A stretch of 64,000 nt of DNA, taken from Micromonospora sp. C95. GTDB taxonomy: Bacteria > Actinomycetota > Actinomycetes > Mycobacteriales > Micromonosporaceae. A program made the translations under genes and the position numbers. The notes beneath the pieces were generated by a model. That model made no database searches and was not told the DNA's origin. It saw nothing but the letters and a program-made list of their open reading frames with translations. The stretch is from assembly GCF_018070465.1 (NCBI RefSeq), contig NZ_JAGPXT010000010.1, positions 124,001-188,000 of the forward strand, read 5' to 3'. Positions 16,323 to 25,303 of the stretch are shown in pieces. Position 1 is the first letter of the stretch, and each line of letters begins with the position of its first letter.

Positions 16323-18167
16323 ATGGCCGCGACGTACCGGGCACTCGCCTCGGTGGTCATGTTGATCGGGTTCTACGTGGTCGCGCTGCTTCAGTTGGCG
16401 GCCGTCGCCGCCCTCGGCGTATGGCTGTACGGCCACACGAACGGACTGGTCACCGGGAAGCTGCTGCTGCCGCTGATCGTCGCGCTGGGTGCGGTGGCGG
16501 TCGGGCTCTGGCGGGCGATCCGGACGAAGAACGAACCGGCACCGGGTCTGGTGCTCGACGAGCGGGAGGCACCGCAGCTGTGGGCCACCGTCCGGGAGCT
16601 TGCCGACGCGGTCGGTACCCGGGCGCCGGACGAGATCCGGCTGGTGCCCGAGGTGAACGCGGCGGTCGGCGAGCAGAGCCGGCTGCTCGGGCTGATCGGC
16701 GGGCGACGCACCCTCTACGTGGGTCTGCCGCTGCTCCAGGCGATGCGGGTCGACCAACTCCGCTCGGTGCTGGCGCACGAGCTGGGTCACTACTCCGGTA
16801 AGCACACCCGGCTCGGCGGCGTCGCCTACCGGGGACGGCTGGCGATCGAGGGCACCATCGAGCGGATCAAGCCCCGCAACCCGATCGGCCTGATCTTCAA
16901 GGGATACGCGAAGCTGTACCTGATGGTCGACAACGCCGCGTCGCGGCGGCAGGAACTGGAGGCCGACCGGGCCTCCGTCCAACTCGCCGGCCACGAGGCG
17001 GCCACGTCCGCGCTGCGCAGCCTGCCGGCGCTCGACGCGGCCTGGAACTTCTTCACCGACCGCTACGTGGACTCGGGCTGGCAGGCCGGCCTCGCCCCGG
17101 ACGACCTGTTCGGCGGCTTCGGACAACTGCTGACGGCTCGTCGGGAGCAGATCGACGCGCTCCAGCAGGATGTGCCGGACCGCGAGCCGTCCCGGTGGGA
17201 CACCCACCCACCGATCGGCATCCGGATCGAGGCGATGGCACAGCTGCCGGCCGGTGCGGCCTGCATCGACGACCGTCCGGCACACGTGCTGGTCACCGAC
17301 GTCCCGGCCGCCGGCCGCCGGCTGCAGAGCCTCGTCGTGGACCTCGGCAACCGTCAGGTGCTGCCCTGGCCGGAGTTCACCCACGCGGCGATCGCCGCCG
17401 GGATGCAACGTCAGGCGGACGGCATCTACCGGGCGGCCGGCCGGTTCACCGGCAGCCCGGAGCCGGGCCTGACGACCGTGCTCGACCTGGTCCGGGCGGG
17501 CCGGCTCGGCGAGTTCGCCGAGCAGTTCTTCAGCGGCGCCACCCGGCGGGAGGCAGCGGCGCGCTTCGCCGGACCGATGGAGATGCTGCTCGACAACGCG
17601 GCCGTCCGCGCCCAGCGGGCCCGTTGGCAGCTGTCCTGGGGTGGCCCGGCCCAGTTCGTCGGCACCGACGGTGAACCGTTGGACCTCGCCGAGATCGCCA
17701 AGCTGGCGGTATCGGCGGAAACCCTCGACGAGGCCCTGGTCCGGCTGGCCGAGTTGGGCATCGACCCCTCCGCCGCCACCGTGGTGCAGGGCCGGGCCAC
17801 CGCCGACAACGCCGGCGTCATCGGTGCCATCGGCAACATGAAGGTCGACGGTGTGCCGCACGACCTGCTGATCCTCGACCGTGGTCTGATCCTCGTCGGG
17901 GGCCCGGGCAAGGCCGGTGACGGCGAGAAGCGGCTCAAGAACCTGCTCGAATCGACGCCGGTGGCGACGTTGGCCACCCGACACCAGTTCCTGCCGTACG
18001 AGGAGCTGGTGTCGGTGAACGTGACCAGGGAGATTCCGCTGAAGGCCGAGCTGACGCTGCACGGTGGCCGGACGGTGGCCCTGCAGGAGTTGTACGGCAG
18101 CGAGTTGCTGGAGCGGCACAGCCGGGACAACCTGCTGCGGGTGTTCGAGCGGATCAACGAGGACTGA
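16323..18167 (+). CDS. M48 family membrane metalloprotease
   Basis: The 614-aa zinc protease of the HtpX/Ste24-like M48 family starts with ATG 16323 behind GGGGAGGAACGGTC. Two N-terminal transmembrane segments (about 9-36 and 46-64) anchor it. The active site is HELGH at residues 152-156 (AHELGHYSGKHT), and the downstream metal Glu is in RRQELEADRAS (about 196). The last 250 residues are a non-catalytic domain resembling the PH-like or stress-associated tails of actinobacterial M48 proteins. The role is likely membrane protein quality control or processing. The family call is firm and the substrate is unknown. Confidence 0.88.
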   Translation: MAATYRALASVVMLIGFYVVALLQLAAVAALGVWLYGHTNGLVTGKLLLPLIVALGAVAVGLWRAIRTKNEPAPGLVLDEREAPQLWATVRELADAVGTRAPDEIRLVPEVNAAVGEQSRLLGLIGGRRTLYVGLPLLQAMRVDQLRSVLAHELGHYSGKHTRLGGVAYRGRLAIEGTIERIKPRNPIGLIFKGYAKLYLMVDNAASRRQELEADRASVQLAGHEAATSALRSLPALDAAWNFFTDRYVDSGWQAGLAPDDLFGGFGQLLTARREQIDALQQDVPDREPSRWDTHPPIGIRIEAMAQLPAGAACIDDRPAHVLVTDVPAAGRRLQSLVVDLGNRQVLPWPEFTHAAIAAGMQRQADGIYRAAGRFTGSPEPGLTTVLDLVRAGRLGEFAEQFFSGATRREAAARFAGPMEMLLDNAAVRAQRARWQLSWGGPAQFVGTDGEPLDLAEIAKLAVSAETLDEALVRLAELGIDPSAATVVQGRATADNAGVIGAIGNMKVDGVPHDLLILDRGLILVGGPGKAGDGEKRLKNLLESTPVATLATRHQFLPYEELVSVNVTREIPLKAELTLHGGRTVALQELYGSELLERHSRDNLLRVFERINED

Positions 18168-18266
18168 ACCGACGAGGCGAGGCGAGGTCGCGCCCGGCAG
18201 GTGTCGGGCGCGACCTCGAAAGCTGTCGGCAAAAGCGGAACCAGCATCCGACCGCCTCGGCCGTGG

Positions 18267-19370
18267 TCAGGACAGGCGGGCGGCGACCGCCGCGATCCGC
18301 TCGTCGGACTCGGTCAGCGCCGCCCGGACGTACTGCCGCGCGCCGGGACCGTAGAAGACACCGGCGGCGACCAGGATCCCCCGTCGGGCCAGCCAGTCGA
18401 CGGTGGCCCAGCAGTCCTCGCCACGGGTCAGCCACAGGTAGAGCCCCGCCTCGGAGTGCGCCACGGTGAAACCGGCGCCCACGAACGCCGCCCGCAGCGT
18501 CTCGCGCCGCGCACCGTACCGCTCCCGCTGCTCGTCGGCGTGCCGCTCGTCGCTCAGGGCCGCCACCATGGCCGCCTGCACCGGCGCCGGCACGATCATC
18601 CCCGCATGCTTACGGATCTTGAGCAGCTCCGCCACCAGCGCCGGGTCGCCGGCCACGAAACCGGCCCGGTAGCCCGCCAGGTTGGAACGCTTGGACAGCG
18701 AATGCACCGCCAGCACGGAGTCGTACGACCCGCCGCACACCTCGGGTGCCAGCACCGACACCGGCTCGGCGTCCCAGCCCAACGGCAGGTAGCACTCGTC
18801 GCTGGCCACCACCGCGCCGCGCTCACGCGCCCAGTCCACCACCTTGCGCAGGTGGCTGGCGGGCAGCACCCGTCCGGTCGGGTTGCCCGGCGAGTTCACC
18901 CAGACCAGGCGCACCCGGGACGTCGGACCGACCGCGGTCAGCGAGTCGGCGCGTACGGTGGTGGCGCCGGCCAACCGGGCACCGTCCTCATAGGTCGGAT
19001 AGGCGATCGACGGGACCACCACGACGTCGCCGGGCCCCACCCCGAGCAGGGTCGGCAACCAGGCCACCAGTTCCTTCGAGCCGATCGTCGGCAGCACCCC
19101 GAGCCCGTCCGCGCCCGCGCCGCAGGCCCGCGACACCCAGCCCGTGATCGCTTTCCGCAGCGCCGGGGTGCCCGCGGTCAGCGGGTAGCCGGGCGCGTCC
19201 GAGGCGTCCGCGAGAGCCTGCCGGATCACCTGCGGCACCGGATCGACCGGCGTACCCATGGAGAGGTTGATCAGGCCGTCCGGATGCGCCGCGGCCAGCG
19301 TGGCCGCGGCGTCCAGGGTGTCCCAGGTGAACTCGGGCAGCCGCGACGAGACGGGGCGGGGCCGGTTCAG
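18267..19370 (-). CDS. dapC: Succinyldiaminopimelate transaminase
   Basis: This PLP enzyme converts N-succinyl-2-amino-6-oxopimelate plus glutamate to N-succinyl-LL-DAP, between DapD and DapE. It is an aminotransferase class I/II protein with the substrate-binding N-terminus RLPEFTWDTLD, NSPGNPTGR, SDECYLPLGWD and the PLP-lysine motif VHSLSKRSNLAGYRAGF. The frame lacks any ATG/GTG/TTG between the fdxA stop and the conserved N-terminus. I place the start at a CTG (19370-19368) overlapping the fdxA TGA, giving 367 aa. The only canonical alternative is GTG 19502, deep inside fdxA. It is clearly co-transcribed with fdxA, as in mycobacteria. Confidence 0.88.
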   Translation of the reverse strand: MNRPRPVSSRLPEFTWDTLDAAATLAAAHPDGLINLSMGTPVDPVPQVIRQALADASDAPGYPLTAGTPALRKAITGWVSRACGAGADGLGVLPTIGSKELVAWLPTLLGVGPGDVVVVPSIAYPTYEDGARLAGATTVRADSLTAVGPTSRVRLVWVNSPGNPTGRVLPASHLRKVVDWARERGAVVASDECYLPLGWDAEPVSVLAPEVCGGSYDSVLAVHSLSKRSNLAGYRAGFVAGDPALVAELLKIRKHAGMIVPAPVQAAMVAALSDERHADEQRERYGARRETLRAAFVGAGFTVAHSEAGLYLWLTRGEDCWATVDWLARRGILVAAGVFYGPGARQYVRAALTESDERIAAVAARLS

Positions 19371-19693
19371 TGGCCCTCGCCGCGGGGCGGCTGGGCGGCG
19401 ACGAAGGTGGCGTCCTTCTCCACCTTGCCGACCTTCGAGGCCCCGCCGGGCGAGCCGAGATCCTCGAAGAACTCGTAGTTGGCGCCGGTGTAGTCCTTCC
19501 ACTGCTCCGGGACGTCGTCCTCGTAGAAGATCGCCTCCACCGGGCAGACAGGCTCACAGGCACCACAGTCGACGCACTCGTCGGGGTGGATGTAGAGCAT
19601 CCGGTTGCCCTCGTAAATGCAGTCGACCGGGCACTCCTCGATGCATGCCTTGTCGAGCACATCCACGCACGGCTCGGCGATGATGTAGGTCAC
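19367..19693 (-). CDS. fdxA: Seven-iron ferredoxin
   Basis: This small electron carrier holds one [3Fe-4S] and one [4Fe-4S] cluster, 108 aa from GTG 19693 (VTYIIAEPCVDVLDKACIEECPVD), with GAGGAGAAGACCG as RBS. Cys motifs are C..CIEECPVDCIYE at the start and CVDCGACEPVCPVEAI in the second site. The acidic C-terminal extension is typical of actinobacterial FdxA/FdxC. The fdxA-dapC pairing matches Rv1177-Rv1178 of M. tuberculosis. The redox partner is unknown. Confidence 0.93.
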   Translation of the reverse strand: MTYIIAEPCVDVLDKACIEECPVDCIYEGNRMLYIHPDECVDCGACEPVCPVEAIFYEDDVPEQWKDYTGANYEFFEDLGSPGGASKVGKVEKDATFVAAQPPRGEGH

Positions 19694-19772
19694 CGGTCTT
19701 CTCCTCCGCAAGACACGCCGCGATCACCCGCGACGGTAAGAGCCTAGTATCTCGCCGGGGAGGAGGTCGATC

Positions 19773-20801
19773 GTGCTCCGAGAGCAAGACGTGGGACACC
19801 GGATCGTGGTGCGGCGTCGCGTCGGCGTACGCGGTGGCCGTCCGGTCTACTCGGATGCCCTCGGTGAGCTGGTCGAGCTGAGCGAGACACATCTCACGCT
19901 CACCACCCGACAGGGCCGGCTGCGGGTGCCGATCGCCGAGGTGCACCGGGCCAAGCGGGTTCCGGCCGCCCGGCGGCCGACCGCCGCCGCCATGGTCGAG
20001 CTGGAACTCGCCGCCGACGAGGCATGGCCGGCACCCGTCCGGGCCCGGTTGGGCGACTGGCTGCTGCGGGCCGCCGACGGCTGGACCGGCCGGGCCAACT
20101 CGGCGCTGCCGGTGGGCGATCCGGACCGTCCGCTGCCGGCCGCCGTCGACGCGGTCGAACGCTGGTACGCCGAGAACGGACGGCCGGCCATGATCAACAC
20201 GCCGCTGCCGCTGGCCGCACCGATCGGCAGCGAACTCGACCGGCGCGGCTGGGGCAGCCGCCCACTGGTGCTGGTGCAGACCGCTCCACTCGCCACCCTC
20301 CTCGCGGCGGCATCCGACGACGCGGTCGCCGCAGCGTCCGCCGCCCCCGGAGCCGGTGGCGACCCGGGTGGCGCCGCCGGCACGGGGGGCGCGGCCAGCC
20401 CGGTGGTCGAGCTGGCCGCCGCGCCGTCAGCGGACTGGCTCGCTGTCGCGGCCGGCCGCAAGGGCGGGCTGCCGGATGCCGCCCGGCACGTGCTCACCGC
20501 CGTCGACCACATCCGCTTCGCCCACGTGTACCTCGACGGCGTGCTCGTCGCCGTCGGTCGTGGCACCGTGACCGGCCGGGGGCGCTGGTTCGGGCTGTGC
20601 CTGGTCGAGGTGCTGCCCGCCGCACGCCGGCAGGGACTCGCCGTGCGACTGATCCGGGCGCTCGCCGACTGGGCCGCCGAGACCGGCGCGACCGACGCCT
20701 TCCTCCAGGTCGAGCAGAGCAACGCCGGTGCCGTCGCGCTCTACGGCAAGCTGGGCTTCACCACCCACCACACCTATCTGACCCGCGTCGCGCCACGGTG
20801 A
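19773..20801 (+). CDS. GNAT family N-acetyltransferase with N-terminal SH3-like domain
   Basis: The 342-aa product starts with GTG 19773 behind GGGGAGGAGG. The first 65 or so residues (VGHRIVVRRRV...LVELSETHLTLTTRQGRLRVPIAEVHRAKRVP) form a small beta-barrel-like domain. A central domain follows (about 75-200, with LGDWLLRAADGWTGRANSALPVG). The C-terminal GNAT fold (210-342) carries the acetyl-CoA segment VEVLPAARRQGLAVRLI and LQVEQSNAGAVALYGKLGF. This three-part layout recurs in actinobacterial GNAT proteins of the Rv0428c type. The acceptor is unknown. Confidence 0.87.
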   Translation: MLREQDVGHRIVVRRRVGVRGGRPVYSDALGELVELSETHLTLTTRQGRLRVPIAEVHRAKRVPAARRPTAAAMVELELAADEAWPAPVRARLGDWLLRAADGWTGRANSALPVGDPDRPLPAAVDAVERWYAENGRPAMINTPLPLAAPIGSELDRRGWGSRPLVLVQTAPLATLLAAASDDAVAAASAAPGAGGDPGGAAGTGGAASPVVELAAAPSADWLAVAAGRKGGLPDAARHVLTAVDHIRFAHVYLDGVLVAVGRGTVTGRGRWFGLCLVEVLPAARRQGLAVRLIRALADWAAETGATDAFLQVEQSNAGAVALYGKLGFTTHHTYLTRVAPR

Positions 20802-20810
20802 CCTGGCCGG

Positions 20811-21275
20811 TCAGCGACGGACCACGCGGCGGGGCTTGGCCGCGGTGGTCTCGGCGTACCGTTGCAGGCTGCGCGAACGGTAGTCGCGACCGAGGGTGAC
20901 CAGCAGCAGGTAGCCCAGCATCGTCCCGACGGTGGTCGCCACCAGATAGAGCCCGATCTGCGCGAAGAACGTACCGCCGCCACCGGCGAACGGGTTGTCG
21001 CCGACCAGCAGCGGCCCGACCAGCACGGTCAACCCGACCGCGATGCCGATCGCGGCGGCCACGTCGCCGGCCCAGCGGGCCAACGGACGCCGCGCGCCCC
21101 AGACGAAGGCGACGCCGGCCAGCAGCAGACCGATCACCACGAACATCCCGAGCGACACCCGGTCGGCGACACTGTCGTTGCCGTCGAAGCCGAACCGGAT
21201 GACCAGCCGGGCGACCACGTTGACCGCGAACAGTGCGATCGCGAGCACCCCGACCGCACGCCACCGCTGTCCCAT
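20811..21275 (-). CDS. Small four-helix membrane protein, unknown
   Basis: The 154-aa product starts with ATG 21275 (or GTG 21278) after GGGAGGCGTGTG. Four hydrophobic segments are seen: about residues 9-28, 43-60, 70-92 and 104-127. The C-terminus is basic (KPRRVVRR). There is no recognisable domain. It is convergent with the GNAT gene and shares orientation with the downstream-facing mshB cluster. Confidence 0.7.
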   Translation of the reverse strand: MGQRWRAVGVLAIALFAVNVVARLVIRFGFDGNDSVADRVSLGMFVVIGLLLAGVAFVWGARRPLARWAGDVAAAIGIAVGLTVLVGPLLVGDNPFAGGGGTFFAQIGLYLVATTVGTMLGYLLLVTLGRDYRSRSLQRYAETTAAKPRRVVRR

Positions 21276-21357
21276 CACACGCCTCCCGCCGTACCGCCCG
21301 CCCGGATGGCGGGTCTCCTGGCAGGAATATCTACCACCCGTCGCTGAGCGGCGTCAG

Positions 21358-21417
21358 TACCGTCCGGAAGCCGGGGCCGGCGCGAGATTACCGTCCGGAA
21401 GCCGGGGCCGGCGCGAG
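21358..21417. repeat. 29-bp direct duplication at the 3' end of a membrane-protein gene
   Basis: The same 29 bases (starting TACCGTCCGGAAGCC) occur at 21358-21386 and 21389-21417, two bases apart. The second copy is the last nine codons plus stop of the 150-aa membrane protein on the minus strand, so the first copy is a duplicated gene tail lying just past the stop. Confidence 0.85.
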
Positions 21418-21840
21418 GATCGACCGGAACGCCATCACCGTGAAGGTCATCGCACCGCCCACCACCAGGGTGAGCCCGACCCAGTTGCCGACGAGCAGGA
21501 CGTCGCCCTCACTGGTCCGGTCGGCGGCGATCACCATGACTGCCACCCAGGGCAGTGCCGGCAGCGCCACCGCCCAGCGCCGGCCCACGGTCTCCACGGC
21601 CAACCAGCTCAACGCGATGTTCGCGGCCACCGCCACGAGTACCGTGACGCCGATCAGGTGCCCGCCGATCCGCAGCGGGGCGAGCAGCAACTCCAGCACC
21701 GCGCTCAGCATCGCCGCCACGACAGCGAACCCGCCGCCGGCCACCCGCAGGCCGACGTCCAGCGGACGTCGCCACCTCCGGATCGGCCGGGGCGGCTCCT
21801 GCTCCTGCGGTGCGACCGACATCGCGGCGGGCAGCGTCAC
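21388..21840 (-). CDS. Membrane protein downstream of mshB (DUF6113-like)
   Basis: The 150-aa protein has a GTG start overlapping the mshB stop (GTGA), so it is translationally coupled. It has a Pro-rich basic N-terminus ([14 protein letters not shown]) and four hydrophobic segments (about 28-52, 58-78, 85-103, 115-140). Its position after mshB is, to my memory, common in Micromonosporaceae, where it is listed as a family of unknown function. A role connected with mycothiol is not shown. Confidence 0.72.
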   Translation of the reverse strand: MTLPAAMSVAPQEQEPPRPIRRWRRPLDVGLRVAGGGFAVVAAMLSAVLELLLAPLRIGGHLIGVTVLVAVAANIALSWLAVETVGRRWAVALPALPWVAVMVIAADRTSEGDVLLVGNWVGLTLVVGGAMTFTVMAFRSILAPAPASGR

Positions 21841-22796
21841 CGCTGACCGGCCGGGGTGACCGGTCTACGGCCGGGACCGCCGACGGCCTCCGGGCCGCCG
21901 GCCGCGTCCGGCGCTACGGCGTCCACGCCGGCGAACAGATCCGACTCCCAGCCGTACGGGCCGTTGCCCGCCCCCTTCTCGCCGAACGCCAGGGTGAAGT
22001 ACTCCACCCCCATGAACTCGGCGCCGAAATTGCCGGCGATCGAGTACAGCCAGGAGGTGGCCGGGATCTGGGTGGCGTGGGCGCGCATCGCCGCCTCCTT
22101 CGCGGCGTGCTGTTCGGTGGCGTCGATGCGGGCGGCGATCTGCGCGTCCGGTGTGCAGAACGGCAGCTCGGTGGCGTCGGCGATGCCGGCGAACGGGTTG
22201 TCCGACGCCTCCGCGAAGTGCGTCATGCCGGCCTCCAGCACACTGTGCGGCATCGCCGTCCAGTAGACCTTCGCCGGTGCCAGGCCCTCGGCGGTGGCCA
22301 GCTCCACGGCCCGCATGGTCACCCGGTGCGCCTGGATGTGGTCGGGGTGGCCGTAGAAGCCGTTGTCGTCGTACGTGACGACCACCTGCGGGCGGATCTC
22401 CCGGATGATCTCCAGCAGCTGGCCGGCGGCCTCGTCCAGGTCGGCACCCCAGAAGGCCCGGGGATGCTCGTTGGTCGGCAGCCCCATCATCCCGGAATCG
22501 CGGTAGCGGCCGGCCCCGCCGAGGAACCGGTGATCGGTGACGCCCAGCTCGACGCAGGCGGCCGCCAGCTCGGCGATCCGGTACCCGCCGAGCTGGTCGG
22601 CCTCGGTCGCGGCGAGCCCGGCCAGCTCCGGTACGTGGATCTCACCCTCCTCGCCCAGAGTGCAGGTCACCAGGGTGACGTGCGCACCCATGGCCGCGTA
22701 GTGGGCCATCGTCGAGCCGGTGCCGATGGACTCGTCGTCGGGATGCGCGTGGACCAGCAGCAGGCGGCGGTCAGGCAGCGTCGTCACGACGGTCAC
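21837..22796 (-). CDS. mshB: GlcNAc-Ins deacetylase of mycothiol biosynthesis
   Basis: MshB deacetylates 1-D-myo-inosityl-2-acetamido-2-deoxy-glucopyranoside, the second step to mycothiol, the main low-molecular-weight thiol of actinobacteria. It has the zinc-dependent LmbE/PIG-L fold. HAHPDDES near the N-terminus supplies metal His and catalytic Asp, and [10 protein letters not shown] gives the second His. The C-terminal [13 protein letters not shown] is typical. The start is uncertain between GTG 22796 ([13 protein letters not shown]) and GTG 22787; the RBS is weak either way. It is divergent from the S9 peptidase gene. Confidence 0.92.
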   Translation of the reverse strand: MTVVTTLPDRRLLLVHAHPDDESIGTGSTMAHYAAMGAHVTLVTCTLGEEGEIHVPELAGLAATEADQLGGYRIAELAAACVELGVTDHRFLGGAGRYRDSGMMGLPTNEHPRAFWGADLDEAAGQLLEIIREIRPQVVVTYDDNGFYGHPDHIQAHRVTMRAVELATAEGLAPAKVYWTAMPHSVLEAGMTHFAEASDNPFAGIADATELPFCTPDAQIAARIDATEQHAAKEAAMRAHATQIPATSWLYSIAGNFGAEFMGVEYFTLAFGEKGAGNGPYGWESDLFAGVDAVAPDAAGGPEAVGGPGRRPVTPAGQR

Positions 22797-22882
22797 TCTA
22801 ACCGGCGGTTCTCGCCTACCGGCCCAGGCGCGTCCGCGCAGGTCGCTCACATCGGACTCGGTACCGGCCTACGATCTGGCCT

Positions 22883-25024
22883 GTGGACTTTCCCGAGCTG
22901 GCCGCCCGCACCCGCAGGTTCAGCCACGGGGCGCCGCGTGCCGTCTCCGTGGCCGACGACGGTGCCCGGGTGGTCTTCCTACGCTCGGCCGGGCCGGAGG
23001 ACCCGGCCGACGCGCTCTGGCTGCTGGACCTGACGACCGGCACGGAAACCCTGGTCGCCGACCCGGGCGCCCTGCTCGGCACCGACCCCGACGCGCTGAG
23101 CCCGGGGGAACGGGCCCGCCGGGAACGGCTGCGGTTGAGTGCCTCCGGCATCGGCTCGTACGCCCTCGACGCCGCCGGTCGGGTGGCGGTGTTCGCGCTG
23201 GCCGGGCGGCTCTTCCGGGCCGACCTGGTGCACGGCGACGTGATCGAGGTGCCCACCGTCGGGCCGGTGCTCGACCCCCGGCCCGACCCGAGCGGGCAGC
23301 GGCTGGCCTACGTGACCGACGCCGCCGAGGGAGTCCGCCGGGGCGAGCTGCGGGTGATCGACAGCGACGGCGCCGACACCATCCTGGCCGGCGAGGACTC
23401 CGGGGTGCTCTGGGGGCTGGCCGAGCACATCGCGGCGGAGGAGTTCGGGCGGCACCGCGGCTACTGGTGGGCCCCCGACGGTCGGTCGGTGCTCGCCGCC
23501 CGGGTCGACGAGACCCGGCTGCCCCGCTGGCACCTGCACGATCCGGCACAGCCGGGCAGCCCGCCGACAAGCGTCGCGTACCCGGTCGCGGGTGGCCCGA
23601 ACGCCGAGGTCAGCCTGCACCTGCTCGACCTCGACGGCGGCTGGGTCGACGTGCACTGGGACCGGGAGACCTACCCGTACCTGACCGCGGTGCACTGGGG
23701 CGAGGGCGCCCCACTGATCACCGTGCTGCGCCGCGCCCAGCAGCACGGGCTGGTGCTCGCGGTCGATCCGCGTACCGGGGAGACCCAGGTGCACGCCGAG
23801 CTGGCCGACCCACGCTGGGTCGAGCCGGTTCCGGGCACCCCCGCGCACCTGCCCGACGGGCGGGTGCTCGTCGGTGGCGAGCTGGCCCACGACGGGTACG
23901 ACGCCCGTTGCCTGTTCGCCGACGGCACGCTGCTCACCCCGCCCTCGCTGTACGTGCGCCGGGTGGTCGGCCGGCTGGCCACCGGCGGCGGTCCGGCGGA
24001 CCTGCTGGTCGAGGCGAGCGACGGCGAACCGAGCGAACAGCACCTGTTCCGGGTCCGGACCAGCATCGGCGGCGGCGTGGACGCCCGCCGGATGACAAGC
24101 GAGGCCGGCTGGCACGTCGGCGCGGTCGGTGGTGGCGTGCTGGTCATCGGCAGCGCCTCGCTTGATCACGCGGGCGTGCGGTGGACGGTGTTCCAGGGAG
24201 ACCGGGAGGTGGGCACGCTGCGGTCGCTGGCCGCCACGCCCAGCTACTCGCCGCTGCCGCTGCTGGAGCGGGTGACCGACCGGCGGCTTCCTGCGGCGGT
24301 GCTCTACCCGGACAACCACGTCACCGGTCGTCGGCTGCCGGTCCTGCTCGACGTCTACGGCGGTCCGGGCCATCAGGAGGTGGTGGCCGCCCGCTCGGCC
24401 TGGCTGGAGCGGCAGTGGTGGGCCGACGCCGGTTTCGCGGTGGTGGTCACCGACAACCGGGGTACGCCGGGCATTGCCCCGTCGTTCGAGAAGGCCATCC
24501 ACCGGCGGGTGGCCGACGTGATCCTGCTCGACCAGGTGGAGGCGCTCACCGCGCTCGCCGACAAGCACCCGGACCTGGACCTGGACCGGGTCGCGGTGCG
24601 CGGCTGGTCGTTCGGTGGCTGGCTGGCCGGCCTGGCGGTGCTGCGGCATCCGGAGCTGTTCCGGTGCGGCATCGCCGGCGCGCCGGTCACCGACTGGGCC
24701 CTGTACGACACCGCGTACACCGAGCGGTACCTGGGTCCGCCCGCGGACGGCGAGGACGTCTACGCGCACCACTCGCTCGTGGAACTGGCCGCCGAGCCGG
24801 TCACCGACCCGGCACACGCCCGACCGCTGCTGCTGGTGCACGGCATGGTCGACGACAACGTGGTGGCGGCGCACACGCTGCGGCTGTCGGCGGCGTTGCT
24901 GGCCACCGGCCGGCCGCACTCGGTGCTGCCGCTGACCGGCGCCACCCACATGGCCGCCGGTGGCCTCGCCGAACGCCTCCTCCGCCTGGAACTCGACTTC
25001 CTCCGCACCCACCTCGGGGCGTGA
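22883..25024 (+). CDS. S9 family prolyl oligopeptidase / dipeptidyl-peptidase IV-like enzyme
   Basis: The 713-aa product has a GTG start and no signal peptide, so it is probably cytosolic. The N-terminal 450 residues form a DPP IV-type beta-propeller, including EEFGRHRGYWWAPDG with the Glu pair region that anchors the substrate amino terminus (WGLAEHIAAEEFGR). The C-terminal alpha/beta-hydrolase has Ser576 in GWSFGG, Asp657/658 in HGMVDDNV and His689 in GATHM, a complete triad. I infer release of dipeptides with proline or alanine at position 2, which is unproven here. Confidence 0.9.
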   Translation: MDFPELAARTRRFSHGAPRAVSVADDGARVVFLRSAGPEDPADALWLLDLTTGTETLVADPGALLGTDPDALSPGERARRERLRLSASGIGSYALDAAGRVAVFALAGRLFRADLVHGDVIEVPTVGPVLDPRPDPSGQRLAYVTDAAEGVRRGELRVIDSDGADTILAGEDSGVLWGLAEHIAAEEFGRHRGYWWAPDGRSVLAARVDETRLPRWHLHDPAQPGSPPTSVAYPVAGGPNAEVSLHLLDLDGGWVDVHWDRETYPYLTAVHWGEGAPLITVLRRAQQHGLVLAVDPRTGETQVHAELADPRWVEPVPGTPAHLPDGRVLVGGELAHDGYDARCLFADGTLLTPPSLYVRRVVGRLATGGGPADLLVEASDGEPSEQHLFRVRTSIGGGVDARRMTSEAGWHVGAVGGGVLVIGSASLDHAGVRWTVFQGDREVGTLRSLAATPSYSPLPLLERVTDRRLPAAVLYPDNHVTGRRLPVLLDVYGGPGHQEVVAARSAWLERQWWADAGFAVVVTDNRGTPGIAPSFEKAIHRRVADVILLDQVEALTALADKHPDLDLDRVAVRGWSFGGWLAGLAVLRHPELFRCGIAGAPVTDWALYDTAYTERYLGPPADGEDVYAHHSLVELAAEPVTDPAHARPLLLVHGMVDDNVVAAHTLRLSAALLATGRPHSVLPLTGATHMAAGGLAERLLRLELDFLRTHLGA

Positions 25025-25122
25025 GCCGCGGCTACGGTTCGGCGCCGTGCCACTCGCACGAAGGGTGCGACGATGGAGACGCCCCGGCAGGCAGGATCCC
25101 GGCGGGACGAGCGGAGGTGACC

Positions 25123-25269
25123 ATGACCGTGGCGGTGTTCGACCACGAGGGCCCGTGGACCGAGGAGGAGTACCTCACCGAGTGGTACCTGCTCATCGAG
25201 CCGGGCCAGGTGCTGGTGCTCAGCGAACCGGTCAAGGTGACCATCCGTCCCGAGGACCTGCTTCCCTGA
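25123..25269 (+). pseudogene. Internally deleted Uma2 (DUF820) gene relic, 48 codons
   Basis: A very strong Shine-Dalgarno (GGAGGTGACC) precedes ATG 25123. The 48-aa frame begins TVAVFDHEGPWTEEEYL, the N-terminus typical of Uma2/DUF820 PD-(D/E)XK-like proteins (about 190 aa). It continues with WYLLIEP, the strand after the nuclease core, and ends VLSEPVKVTIRPEDLLP, the family's C-terminal strand. The central roughly 140 residues, including the active site, are missing but the frame is intact. It looks like a remnant formed by in-frame deletions. Translation remains possible. Confidence 0.6.
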
Positions 25270-25303
25270 CGGTTGTCGGTCGGCTGGCCTAGGGTCGGGT
25301 GCC

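Noticed and set aside
16166..16360. Minus-strand ORF beginning inside the M48 gene
   Set aside because: Start lies in a real coding sequence on the other strand and has no RBS; at most part of the possible remnant below it.
16323..18119. Minus-strand frame of about 700 codons through the M48 gene
   Set aside because: Antisense shadow of a gene with a clear HELGH active site.
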